Assembly: GCA_002812745.2 (NCBI GenBank)
Contig: NCSJ02000525.1
Span: 1 to 20,240, forward strand
DNA from: Scytalidium lignicola
Taxonomy: Eukaryota; Ascomycota; Leotiomycetes
DNA: 20,240 nt
Direction of reading: 5' to 3'
Position numbers and translations under genes: made by a program. Below the pieces are notes generated by a model that was given only the letters and a program-made list of their open reading frames with translations, was not told where the DNA came from and made no database searches. This document shows, piece by piece, positions 9,347 through 19,129 of this stretch (the first letter of the stretch is position 1; each line of letters opens with the position of its first letter).

Positions 9347-11348
9347 ATGGAAATGTCACTACTCAGACAACTCTCATTCTCGTTTCTCGCGTTCCTTCTA
9401 TCACCTCCCACAGTTAAAGCTGATCTCGGCGTGGAGACACAAATCCCATTTCAATTTTCTGGAGTGACAAATGCGACGAATAATGCCATTAATTGCCAGC
9501 GGGCGGTAAGGTTTCTAAAATCTCCCAAACTATTACTGTACCTTGAGTCGTTCTAACTTGGGACATTTTTGTTGTGGGGGTAATTAGTGTCTCTTGATGC
9601 AGGATGCGCTGGGTCAAAACACCGCGAGCTTGCCAGATAATTTCAACATTCAATACTATTCAGCCCAGCAGCGCGAGCTCCTCCCGTCATGTATAATCCA
9701 GCCCGAGTCCGCGGAGCAAATTTCTCGAGCTATCACCATCATCAGAGAGACACAATGCATATTTGCAATTAAGAGCGGAGGACATGGTATTTCTGGTGGT
9801 TCCTCTAACATTCAAGACGGCATTGTTATCGATTTAAGTCAACTGAATGGCATCGAAGTATCTGAGGATGAGTCGACAGCATTCATCGGAACGGGTAATA
9901 AATGGCTGGATGTCTATCTGCGCTTGGAAGAACGTGGACTCTCTACAGTTGGCGGCCGGGTTGCCACGGTCGGTGTAGGAGGCTTCACCTTGGCTGGTAA
10001 TATAATGCTCTATCTCAAAATGATTCCCTTCTTATTGGGAATATCTGACGATTTACTTGGCAGGTGGTATCTCTTTCCTCTCTCGTCGCTATGGCTGGGC
10101 TCTTGATAATGTTCGCAACTTTGAGGTCTGTCATTAGCATCCACGGTTGAATATATATATTATAAACGTTATGCTGACCAGAAGCTACATCAGGTTGTCC
10201 TTGCAAATGGGAGTGTGGTTAATGCGAGCCAGACGACTCACCCCGATCTATATTTTGCCCTACGTGGCGGAGGCAACAATTTCGGCATCGTCACCCGGTT
10301 CGACTTTGAGGCATATCAACAGGGTGAATTATGGGGAGGAAATAATGTCTTCATTCTTAGCGACGTAGAAGAGAGAAGAGTAGCGATGGAGCTCTCAAAT
10401 GAGATAATGTGGAATTTTCATTCCCTTGCAAGTCATGCCGTAAGATGGATCCAACGAGCTGCGTGCTTCGCTGGATTCTGTATCCATTCAACTGATCTCA
10501 TAGATTACTTTGTGCAAATGGCTAATCAACCAGACCCATTTGCCCATACATTCGTTTATTTCTCATGGATTCCTGTCCAGCGAGCTTATTTGGGCGGAAC
10601 AACTATCGCATATAGTAAGCCTGAGGTTAATCCACCGGTATTCCAAAAGATAAATTCTCTCAAGAGCATATATTCAACAAACCGGCTTGCCAATATGTCA
10701 GATTTTGCTCTAGAGGTTGAGGAACAAACCAGTGCTGGGGATCGGTTAGTACATGCCCAGGAGAGAGTTCAGATGCAAAGATTGGCTGACTAGTTTATAA
10801 GACTAAGTTGGAACTCAGCAACGTTTAAAGTGGATGCTACTTTGATCTCCAAACTGATGGATATCTTCTTATCCGAATCAGATCCTCTTACAAAATTGCC
10901 AGGCGCATTGCCAAGCATGAATTTGCAACTGATAACGAAAGATGAGATTTCGCTTTTCGCAAAGAATGGAGGCAACTCTCTCGGGATCGAAGTAGAAGAT
11001 GGTTCTCTTTTCAGTACGTTCTAGATATTTTTTCTTTTCAGATAATTCCCTTCTGTTCTAACCCAACTTTCAAATATCACAGTCTTTAGCGTCACCATGT
11101 TCTATAAGGACGCCAAAGATGATGAACTCGTATTGCGTGCTACTGAGAACATTATTAAGAGGGCTATTCTAATCGGAAAGGAAATGAACTTGCATCATCG
11201 GTTCATATACCAAAACTATGTTTCATATGATCGTGGTGTCTTTGCTGGCTACGGACCTGAGAATCGGGAGCGGTTGCTACAGATACAGCGACAATATGAT
11301 CCCGAGGGTGTCTTCCAACGACTGAAGCCTGGATTCTGTAAATTGTAA
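9347..11348 (+). CDS. Secreted FAD-linked oxidoreductase, berberine-bridge/VAO type (six exons)
   Basis: Exons are 9347-9505, 9603-9996, 10064-10125, 10194-10744, 10802-11013 and 11083-11348. The introns (97, 67, 68, 57 and 69 nt) all have GT..AG ends, and the spliced frame closes exactly at 547 codons. Residues 1-25 look like a signal peptide ending TVKA. The FAD-binding PCMH domain follows: IKSGGHGISGG with His114 as the likely covalent flavin attachment, then VGGRVATVGVGGFTLAGGISFLSRR across intron 2, and LRGGGNNFGIVTRF. The C-terminal berberine-bridge segment shows NYVSYDRG, YGPENRERL and YDPEGVFQRLKPG. There is no Cys in the GGR-x-x-TVGVGG stretch, so flavin linkage is probably through His only. 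Family members oxidise sugars, alkaloids or polyketides; the substrate cannot be told. The gene is intact and is transcribed away from the PPC decarboxylase. Start alternatives are ATG 9347 and ATG 9353; both keep the signal peptide. Confidence 0.9.
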
Positions 11349-11592
11349 AGATTACATATATCCGTCTTATTATCTGGTACCAGCTATGTAGTTAGTGTAT
11401 AATACTTTGTTTTGTTTGTTGTTATAGCCAGCCTCGAATATAAACTAGAAAGCCTCTGTTTTAAGGCTATGTAGCTCTATACTTTATACCTTCACTGTAA
11501 CAGGCTAGGATCACTTTTTAGGCTAGAATAGCACGTTATCCTAGCCTACGAGTTTCTCATCCTAGTATTTCTTCCTTTCTTTTATAAGGGAT
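11349..11592. other. 3' flank of the oxidoreductase, with a dyad
   Basis: No coding sequence. A perfect 10-bp inverted repeat, AGGCTAGGAT (11502-11511) and ATCCTAGCCT (11538-11547), with a 26-base spacer, lies about 150 bp past the stop codon. The spacer holds a further AGGCTAGA. It could form a hairpin in the transcript 3' end or be the footprint of a small element. Confidence 0.4.
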
Positions 11593-11766
11593 TTACTAAC
11601 AGGACAAGATCTTTTCACAGACTTGTTCCCGACTACAACCAAGGGAAAGGATAAGCCCATAAAGAACCGTCTAGATGAGGAAGGTATCACAAATGAGGAG
11701 ATCAAACGCTATTTGAGCCAAGACCTCGACGATCAATCGTGCTTCGTAATCGTCCAGATCGTTTAA
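11593..11766 (+). pseudogene. Unrecognised coding remnant
   Basis: An open plus-strand stretch ending with TAA at 11764-11766. It translates to a protein-like, charged sequence containing GQDLFTDLFPTTT, then IKNRLDEEGITNEEIKRYL and SQDLDDQSC. There is no ATG in a natural place, and a 3' frame (RPDRLINPEDQEDPEDE) continues acidic sequence for a further 20 residues, as if frameshifted. The composition looks like genuine protein. I recognise no family, and it is unclear whether it belongs with the dynamin remnant downstream. Confidence 0.25.
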
Positions 11767-11979
11767 TAAACCCAGAAGACCAGGAGGATCCAGAAGACGA
11801 AATAAAGATTGAGTAAGGAGAATCAGATTGTATTGATCTCTAATGATATTCCGAGAATAAAGAGAGTGTGTGAGACATATGTTTTCTAGCATCAATCCGT
11901 GAAGGTTGGAATTCTTCGTCCTTAATTTATCGCTTAAATGGATAAGTCCCTTATATTTGGCATTATCTTTAGTACAAGG

Positions 11980-12690
11980 GTGACTGTGACTACGAGGGAA
12001 GATCATATATAGTGCCTGATACAGAGGATTAAGGGTCAAGAGTTGCCGGGAACCCTTAACTCCATGACAGTGGCGGATTTGTCCCTAGAACAAGTATCTC
12101 CCCGGGAAGCGATCACCCGAAGCTACATCGAAAAAGTCTGGAGGGCGGCTAAAGAGTTTCTCACCTATATCGCTGGTGCTAGCACCTCCAAAGCACTCTT
12201 CCAAAAGATCTTTGAGCCTGCTTCAAACCATCTATTAGGAATTATGAACGCAAAGAGCACTGAGCATGCTAGCACCGCATCAGAACAGCCATCTAATCAC
12301 ATATAACTATTATTTCACCGAAGCTCTCCAGAAGATCCGGAACGAAGGAAGCAAGGATGAATGCACAAGGATCATAAAGGATTTCTTCGGCACCTCTTCA
12401 CTTGATTCCGTATATATCAGCCAGAACATAGATCTCCGCCCACTCACAGCAGCTCTTGTACAATGTACAGAGCCTGACATGAACCGCTTTGCATATTCCG
12501 AAGCTTTGGATTGCATGGAGACTTACTACAAGGTCGTCTACTTCCCTAATTTACGTGTTTCCCCTTCCTTTATGGCCCCCTAGCTAACTCAGTCTTGTAC
12601 TTGAAAGACGATATCACCATCGAAGTCATTGAGGTCAAGCTCATTTCCCCACTTTTTGATATCTTTTCTCATATAAATGTCACTTTTATT
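11980..12690 (+). pseudogene. Dynamin/Mx-like GTPase, C-terminal stalk and GTPase-effector-domain fragment
   Basis: Recognisable pieces of a fungal dynamin-superfamily GTPase lie in three frames. The first holds TTREDHI, a TAG at 12010-12012, LIQRIKGQELPGTLN, then IEKVWRAAKEFLTYI and SKALFQKIFEPA. After a one-base shift at about 12265 comes LAPHQNSHLITYNYYFTEAL, then KDFFGTSSLD, YISQNIDLRPL and TEPDMNRFAYSEALDCMETYYK. After an intron-like gap at 12533-12594 come DDITIEVIEVKLISPLFDIFS. These correspond to the end of the stalk and the effector domain that pairs with the GTPase head. No G1-G4 GTP-binding motifs are present upstream, so only the C-terminal third survives. Dynamin-like Mx proteins act in membrane remodelling or virus restriction. 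Family recognition is from memory of fungal homologues. Confidence 0.65.
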
Positions 12691-12942
12691 TGCATATCTC
12701 GATCGATCCTGAACGGAATGCCCCAGGAACTGGAGGTTTGGATCTGTGCTTTCGGAGGTCCACATATTTCGGTAAGACCCGAGCCCCCTAAATTAAACGA
12801 TCGTATCAGAATTCAGCTGAGTAACCGTATTCGGGCAATAGCTTCAGAGCCCACGATCTCTACGTGCTTCCAATCAAAGACTATTGCGTGACATTCAAGT
12901 ACTGTTCTGAAAGTGCTGACTCACCTTGTATATCCTTAGAGC
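12691..12942. other. Spacer between the dynamin relic and the NLR
   Basis: An open plus-strand frame runs on from the dynamin effector fragment to a stop at 12889-12891, but its sequence after about 12690 resembles nothing I know. The remainder, up to the NLR start codon, would be the NLR 5' flank. No TATA box or other clear element is seen. Confidence 0.3.
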
Positions 12943-15900
12943 ATGCCACTTGGAAAGCGTTTTNCATTTTACAAAAAAGAAAAATGTTGTCTCGTCAGAC
13001 AATGCTGCTGACGAGGCTGCGACACTGGCTGACCTAGACGACAAGTTCGGCATGAAGATTTTAGTTGATAAACCAAGTGATCTAGCTGATCTGAGTGATA
13101 TTATTGCAATCCATGGTCTCAATGGTCATTATTATGATACGTGGTCTGCAACAACAAGTTCCGGAGTCACAGTGAACTGGTTACAGGATTTCCTCCCTGC
13201 ACATATACCGAACTCGAAGATCTTATCATATAGCTATAACTCGGTTGTTCAATTTAGCAAAAGTCTTTCTGGAATTGATGAATTTGCGGATCAGCTTTTG
13301 GAAGACTTACTGTCTTGGAGACTAAGTCGATTTGAGAAAGAGAGACCAATAGTTTTTNATATGCCACAGCCTTGGAGGGCTTGTATTTAAGCAGGTAAGA
13401 TGAACCTTCAATGCAGACTAGATAATGCTCTAACTTTAGCTAGGCACTTAATCGTGCTCATGAACGTGATCGATATAGCTCTCTCCTATCGCAGATCAAA
13501 GGTGTTTTCTTCTTTGGCACACCACACCGAGGCACAAACTTAGCGCAATGGGCCGCGCTACTTGAGAATATTTTAAAAGTTTCCAGTCTAGGAACAAGCA
13601 GTAATGCTAGACTAATGAAAGAGTTACAGTCAAGATCTGAAATACTCAGCAAAATTTCAAAGTCTTTTGTTGAGAGAGGCAAAAGCCTGACGATATTCAC
13701 CTTCTACGAAACTGAAATGATGCCATATATGAACTGTAAAGTGAGTGATGGTTATTGATGTAAAGGAGTTTCTCTTCTAATGAGAAAATATAAGTGGTTG
13801 ATGATGCATCTGCCGTGCTTCAATTAGCAAATGAGATTTCTATACCGGTGAACGGGAATCATCGAACAATATGCAAATTTTCACAGCCTGACCAGCAAAC
13901 GTATCGGAATGTATGGACAAATTTGGCAAATATGATTTCACCGCTTATGGATTGTCGTGAGTCCTAAGTGACCACTTTGGAATATATATATGTACATAGT
14001 ACTGAGTAACTAAAACAGCACTGACAAAGGAAGAACTGGCCCATCGCCAAACATTCTATACTACCGATTATGAACTACAGAAGAAACTGAATGATCTTGC
14101 AGTAGTTGGCACATGCCGATGGTTTCTAAATCATGATGACTACCTATCGTGGTATCATGGTAATTCGTCAAAGCTTTTATGGGTCTCAGCTGGTGCAGGT
14201 TGTGGAAAATCAGTCCTTACTTCATATCTGATTGATAACCAGGTTAACATCGAGCACGTAGCAGCGGCTAATAGCCAACGACCAAGGACTATATGCTACT
14301 TTTTTTTTCAAGGACGACAATGAAGAGCAGAATGACTCTATACATGCTATTTCGGCATTTCTTCACCAAATATATACAATCCAGCCTGCTCTATTGAGAC
14401 ATGCTATACAAGAGCAATCTAAGAAAGGAAATGTTGCAAGCAAGTCGTTCACTTCACTCTGGAACATATTCAAGGCAACTGTAACTGATACGGAAGCCAA
14501 TGATATTATCTGCTTTATAGATGGTTTGGATGAATGCAATAAACCATCAAGACAACTATTAATTGATGCGTTAGCGGAAATATTCGCTACTAGCAGAAGT
14601 AGCCAATGTCTACTACAGAACTCGTGCTTGAAGATCCTCGTGACAAGCCGACCGGAAAATGTTATCAAGATATCTTTCCAGAGGCTTTCTACTATTAGGT
14701 TAAAAGGAGAAGACGAGATTGAACATATAACTCATGACATTGAACTTGTAGTTCAGGCACATATTGACGAATTGAAACTCTGTGGATTATCTACTGAAGT
14801 TCTAGAAACTATTCAGCAACAACTCATTCAAGGGGCTGACCGCACATTCCTTTGGATCACTTTGATTATCCACCTTCTGAAGGATGCAGCGACTAGAGGG
14901 GCTTCTGAGAGAGATCTTCACGATATCTTAGCAAGTCGTGATATTTATGAGGTATATGACAAACTGCTCGCTAACAGCAGTTCTCCAGATGAAGCGAGAA
15001 GGATGCTTCACATCATCATTGCCGCAGCAAGGCCTATGACTCTAGATGAAATGAGTGTTGCTATGTGTTTTAAGCCCAGGCAAAATTTAGAACTATCTTC
15101 GAATTTAAAGATCATCCCCGGTTCTATCCGCCATCACTGGTTTGGAGGAAACGATGTTGAAAATCACACAGACCCAGCGTTGGAGAGTGATGGCCTAAAC
15201 GGTTTGAAGCATGAGATAAAATATCCTTTTGATAATTATGTTTACTCAATATGTGGACACTTCTTGAGGGTTATACGTGGGAAGATATAGCTAGTGCATC
15301 AAACGGCTAGAGCGTTCCTGCTTCACTCTACGAGTACTAATGGCATTTTAGAAGAAATTGTCATAGAAAGAAAATTTCTAAAACCACAGAGAATTTCCGG
15401 GCCTGTCAAGGAAAATAGCCCATGGAGACAATCAATTTCTATGACAAAGGCTCATTCTGTGATGCTAGAAATTTGTGCCACCCACATCTGGTTGTTTGGT
15501 CTTCCAGGAGAGGTTTCACTAAGGGAGCAAATGGGGCAGACATACTCAGACTTCTGCGACAAGGACATAGTTAGAAAGTTCCGTGATTATTCTGCACGGT
15601 ATTGGCCCACCCATGGTCGACATGTTCAAAACTTCTACCCCCAGTTTTCTAGGGAGCTTTGCAATCCTCGGCATCCGTCATTTGATATATGGATTGCAAA
15701 GCATCCATCATTTAAAGCTAACTTTCCGGGAGTAATGTACATCAAAGAGCCACAGACCGATGATGAAACAAATACTGTTATGGCTTTCTTTCATCTGAAG
15801 GATTGGATTAGAGATATGATGACTTCGGGACTTCCACTTGCCCAGTTGGAGAAATATAGTTTGAGTTCAAGTTCAGAAGAGTTAGATGTTGGGGGAAGCG

Positions 15901-16094
15901 CTTCACTATCCAGTAACGATCTTCCCTCCAAACTGACACATAGAGAGAAGCATGACCACCGAGTTGAGATAAGAAACTTCTACGGAGACCCAGACCCTAT
16001 TTTTAACTCATCTATGAGCAATCCAACAAGCATTAGCAGCAGACCGATGTTACATCTTGCGAGAAATCTTAACACTACACGTAAGCGAGTGTAA
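12943..16094 (+). pseudogene. NLR-type protein: alpha/beta-hydrolase plus NACHT NTPase, interrupted
   Basis: Exons are 12943-13394, 13444-13735, 13795-13956 and 14019-16094 (introns of 49, 59 and 62 nt). Ignoring the Ns at 12964 and 13358 and one T of the T9 run at 14300-14308 gives a single frame of 992 codons, with one in-frame TAG at codon 725 (15288-15290). The N-terminal hydrolase-like domain has IIAIHGLNGHYYDTW and the nucleophile elbow ICHSLGGLVFK (Ser at 13368-13370), then FFFGTPHRGTNLA. The NACHT domain has Walker A GAGCGKS (14192-14212, residue 360 on), Walker B ICFIDGLDEC (Asp469) and ILVTSRPE. A winged-helix-like part with RPMTLDEMSVAM follows. The TAG sits in KI-stop-LVHQTARAFLL, where relatives, as I recall, have an aromatic residue. 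The tail has at most one degenerate ankyrin-like unit and no sensor repeat array. Such proteins act in fungal incompatibility and innate immunity. It may be only mildly damaged. Confidence 0.8.
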
Positions 16095-16997
16095 ATAAGC
16101 GTGTTCACTCAGACTAGTGTCCACGTAATGTAAAGATTCAATCATCAACATCGCAGCTAGTGTGGCTGCTAACAGTGATATGAGCTGCTTCCCTGATAAA
16201 AACTCATCGATAGTCAAACTGTGCATTATACAAACTGCATGGATTGACTGCAAAAATGACAACTATCATTTATATCATGATGATTTCTAGAACGACACTC
16301 TCAGCGGACTGGCAGTACAGATAATGCACCCATTTCATGTTTGGGCACGACTTGCATTAGCAAGATCATAAATGATTGTCTGGCGCAATCTAACTATGAC
16401 TATTGGCTGGCGGACCAATAGAAGATTGTACACAAACAGTACCAATAACGCATATTCCTGGTTTTTCTGCGGCTCTGCAATACTGTCCATTCCCTGATGA
16501 TCTGAGGATGCGTAGCATGTAATTTCTCAACTGGCTGCATATAAGTAGATTTTATTCCTGAATTCAGCATTGACATAATCAACGGCTGGCCTAACAAGAC
16601 TGTTGCATGTATGAGAACGGGTTAAGTGCAGCTCTTCGCAAATAATCGCCGGTTTAGATTTCTCGTAGGCAGATTCTCATTCGTCAACCTAGAGAAGCCT
16701 CTCTACCATCACAGAACGATCCAACCCCTCCTACCCACTTAGTACACCACCACCCTCCCCCGATTCCCTAGGACCCGAGCCTGCCTTGCTGGAAGGCTGC
16801 CCCGCTACCTTTATTCTCGTAAAGATCGAAATGGAACGGACTCGCGGCGCCTATGACCAAGCCGACCATCTTTGCCCCTTGACGAATACGACCTACGAAC
16901 ATTGGCTTCTTTGAGTGATTGAACGGAGAGAAGTGATCGAATGGAAAGAATAATCGAAGGTTACATATACTCCGCAGGCCCTACATTTCAATAACGC
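16095..16997. other. Gene-free stretch downstream of the NLR
   Basis: Only short frames without recognisable protein are present. From about 16640 to 16880 the plus strand is C- and T-rich, with several CCTCC and CCACC runs, and richer in GC than its surroundings, which could be a promoter or 5' region of a lost gene. No repeat pairing or RNA structure beyond a 5-bp hairpin (GCCTT...AAGGC at 16783-16797) was found. Confidence 0.3.
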
Positions 16998-17023
16998 GTG
17001 ATGAATGTGACTAGCAGTAAGGG

Positions 17024-17096
17024 TCGGTATCGCAGTGGTCTCTATCATATCTCATTCATAGGTGTCCTGCCTGGGATGGAGTTCAAGCCCTGCGAC
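17024..17096 (+). other. tRNA-like internal promoter boxes (possible SINE or tRNA relic)
   Basis: TATCGCAGTGG at 17028-17038 resembles a pol III A box, and GAGTTCAAGCC at 17079-17089 resembles a B box, 40 bases apart, which suits a tRNA-derived unit. Only four acceptor-stem pairs (GTCG with CGAC) can be drawn, and no D or T stem closes properly. It is therefore not an intact tRNA. It could be a short interspersed element head or chance. Confidence 0.25.
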
Positions 17097-17192
17097 AAAG
17101 TTAGCCTTCACTATACACGAAACCGTCTAATATCTTTGGTGTGTAAGATTGCAGGTCCAGAGACAGTTCATATGCAGAATCCCCTTTCCTGA

Positions 17193-17982
17193 TGAGAGTC
17201 TCCCTATAACCGAGTTCAGGTACCCGCGACAGGGCTAAATCAGACATGGGACCTAGCGGTATGCCAAGAACGCAACACCACTAATTATTGGTCCTCGCAT
17301 ACAATATGCCGAGCCTCAGGCATTAACATCATCCGCGCGTTTCCACAAGTCAACCCGCATGCTTCACTGCATTGAAGAGACACTAGTTCATGATGCTGGA
17401 ATTGGAAAGAACATATATTGATGAAATAGTTTGTTTAAGTTTTGAACAGACTATGTAAATAAGTACAAATTGAATTGAAGGCCATTAACTCAATCTATTG
17501 GGCCCTGTAGTGTTGAGTCCTATTCCAAATCACAAGCCAAGATAGCTAACACAATATGAAGTCACGGACCATATAAACTTAGGTCGTTATGGACTATCTT
17601 AAACCTAAAACAAACGAATATACCACTATACCATTATGCTTGTTCTGCGAGAGTTTTAGTCCAAATATGCATTACACTAATATTCACTAATATTCATTCA
17701 CTAAGATAAGAATTTAAATTTAAAGAATTCCCCAAGTGAAATAAGTGGAGACCGTATTGTACATCGCTTATCATCTCTATAGGGGTGGTTGAGGCGAGTG
17801 AATAGCGTTTCATTAAAGTCCAAGCAGGTGACTTCTAGCCCCAACCCACCTCCTTCCACCTACCACCAACAACATCAACACCACTGAATTAAAGCAAACT
17901 TTTAATAAACCTCCTGTAAGTATCCTGCATAATCCTAGTTTATCCTTCGATGTTCCATTAGACCTGTTCCAATGATCTAACT
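17193..17982. other. Gene-free stretch upstream of the helicase fragment
   Basis: No gene is visible. The middle is AT-rich, with small tandem units (ACTAATATTC twice near 17676-17696). From 17830 to 17890 the plus strand is rich in CCACC/CCAAC/CAACA, as in many fungal 5' leaders. GTAAGTATCC occurs twice (near 17926 and 18011), possibly marking splice donors of a decayed gene that includes the SNF2-like fragment. Confidence 0.3.
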
Positions 17983-18764
17983 TTGATAGATCCATTAAAA
18001 TCCCCCCAAAGTAAGTATCCCACGACAGTCCTGATCTATCTCCCATCATTTCACCGAACTTATTTCAATGATTCAACATATGCCCTATCATATCATGCAT
18101 TGATTACATCTTTTATGATTATTTTATTTTATCTTTTATCAACTTGCTTAGACATCGCAACTGCTAACATTTACTATGATAGTACAATGAGTTTTGAAAT
18201 CACTTTCGATAATATAACAAAGGTGGTGGGGACGATAATTGCTTTTAAAGGCCTAATGGCCTTGGGAGATGTCATTGCTTTCATGTCTCCGAACTGTGCA
18301 GTCACCAAATGGATCTACGAGAGGGCTGGAAGAAACGTTTGGAGTTTAGTAGCTCTGAGATTTGATGGAACAGTACAGTTGAGCCAACACGAAGACTTAG
18401 CATCCAACGAGAGTTTCAACACTGCAATCCCAGGATTGCTTTGCTAATTACGGCTGGATCCGGCGCATTCGGTCTTAATATTACTGCTGCTTCAATCCTC
18501 ATTCAGACTGCGATCTGGTGGAATTCGAGTGTTAAGTGTTTTCTCTCTCAATGGATTTACGAAAGAGTGGGAACAGCCGAAACGATGAAGCAAAAATATT
18601 TGAACATACACAAAAATCCTTCATATGAAGAGCTCATAGTTGAGAACAAACGGTTAAAGGCTAGAATACGAGATTTGGAGTTCCAAATAGAAATGGTAAG
18701 TGATTCGTGTAATCTGATATATGACAATTATCTAACATTTAATGAAATAGTAACTCAAGAGTAG
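17983..18764 (+). pseudogene. SNF2-family helicase, C-terminal (motif V-VI region) fragment
   Basis: Two overlapping frames carry the end of a SNF2/DEAD-like ATPase. The first ends with WSLVALRFDGTVQLSQHEDLA...FNTAIPG, the segment relatives show just before motif V. After a one-base shift near 18435 the second reads ALLITAGSGAFGLNITAASI, then IQTAIWWNSSV, which matches the motif V region (GLN-(L/I)-T-A followed by WWN). The expected QA-x-x-R-x-H-R-x-GQ of motif VI is missing. Instead the protein reads QWIYERVG and ends in a coiled-coil-like tail (EELIVENKRLKARIRDLE). KWIYERAG earlier in the first frame resembles QWIYERVG, suggesting local duplication. No helicase motifs I-III are nearby. Likely a relic; the host role is unknown. 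Confidence 0.6.
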
Positions 18765-19097
18765 TCAAAGATACTCTTTCTTTTGCTGGGGTTCTGTGCA
18801 AAGGTAAGATTTCAATCTATTGATAGCATTTATTCACATTGGACATGAGTTAATTGAATAAACTAGGCTTACGATTGCGGAGCTTCGCTGCTTTTCCCTT
18901 TTTGTAACTGATCTTTGATCAGTTTATGCTAAAATAAAATAGTTCCAAATTTTCTCTTTTTCTCTTCCTTTTTAAATGACATGACGTCGTGATACGTCGT
19001 GATACGTCGTAAATACTTAATACATTAGTAACTAGTCCTGCATTGTGGCTGATATCTAGTAAGTGATGAAGCGGAATATAATACAATGTCGTAGCAA
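18765..19097. other. Spacer with a hairpin and a 10-bp tandem repeat
   Basis: No gene. AACTGATC-TTT-GATCAGTT at 18906-18924 is a perfect 8-bp inverted repeat with a three-base loop. ACGTCGTGAT is tandemly repeated at 18984-19010 (2.7 copies, period 10), its first copy preceded by TG to give TGACGTCG, a CRE/bZIP-like site. GCGGAGCTTCGCTGC at 18877-18891 is a small hairpin-like motif seen again at 19953. Confidence 0.5.
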
Positions 19098-19129
19098 CTA
19101 TCCAGATTGAATAAGGTCAGTGTTGTGGG

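Noticed and set aside
11671..12039. Minus-strand open frame of 122 residues
   Set aside because: It lies opposite the dynamin relic and the acidic coding remnant; no start context, introns or family resemblance.
16050..16597. Two minus-strand frames of 70 and 65 residues downstream of the NLR
   Set aside because: No recognisable domains, no paired introns, and the first overlaps the NLR 3' end; expected by chance at this length.
17024..17096. An intact tRNA gene
   Set aside because: A- and B-box-like sequences exist, but acceptor, D and T stems do not close, and no anticodon arm can be drawn.
18906..18924. Rho-independent terminator
   Set aside because: The hairpin is perfect but has no following T run, and the setting is eukaryotic.
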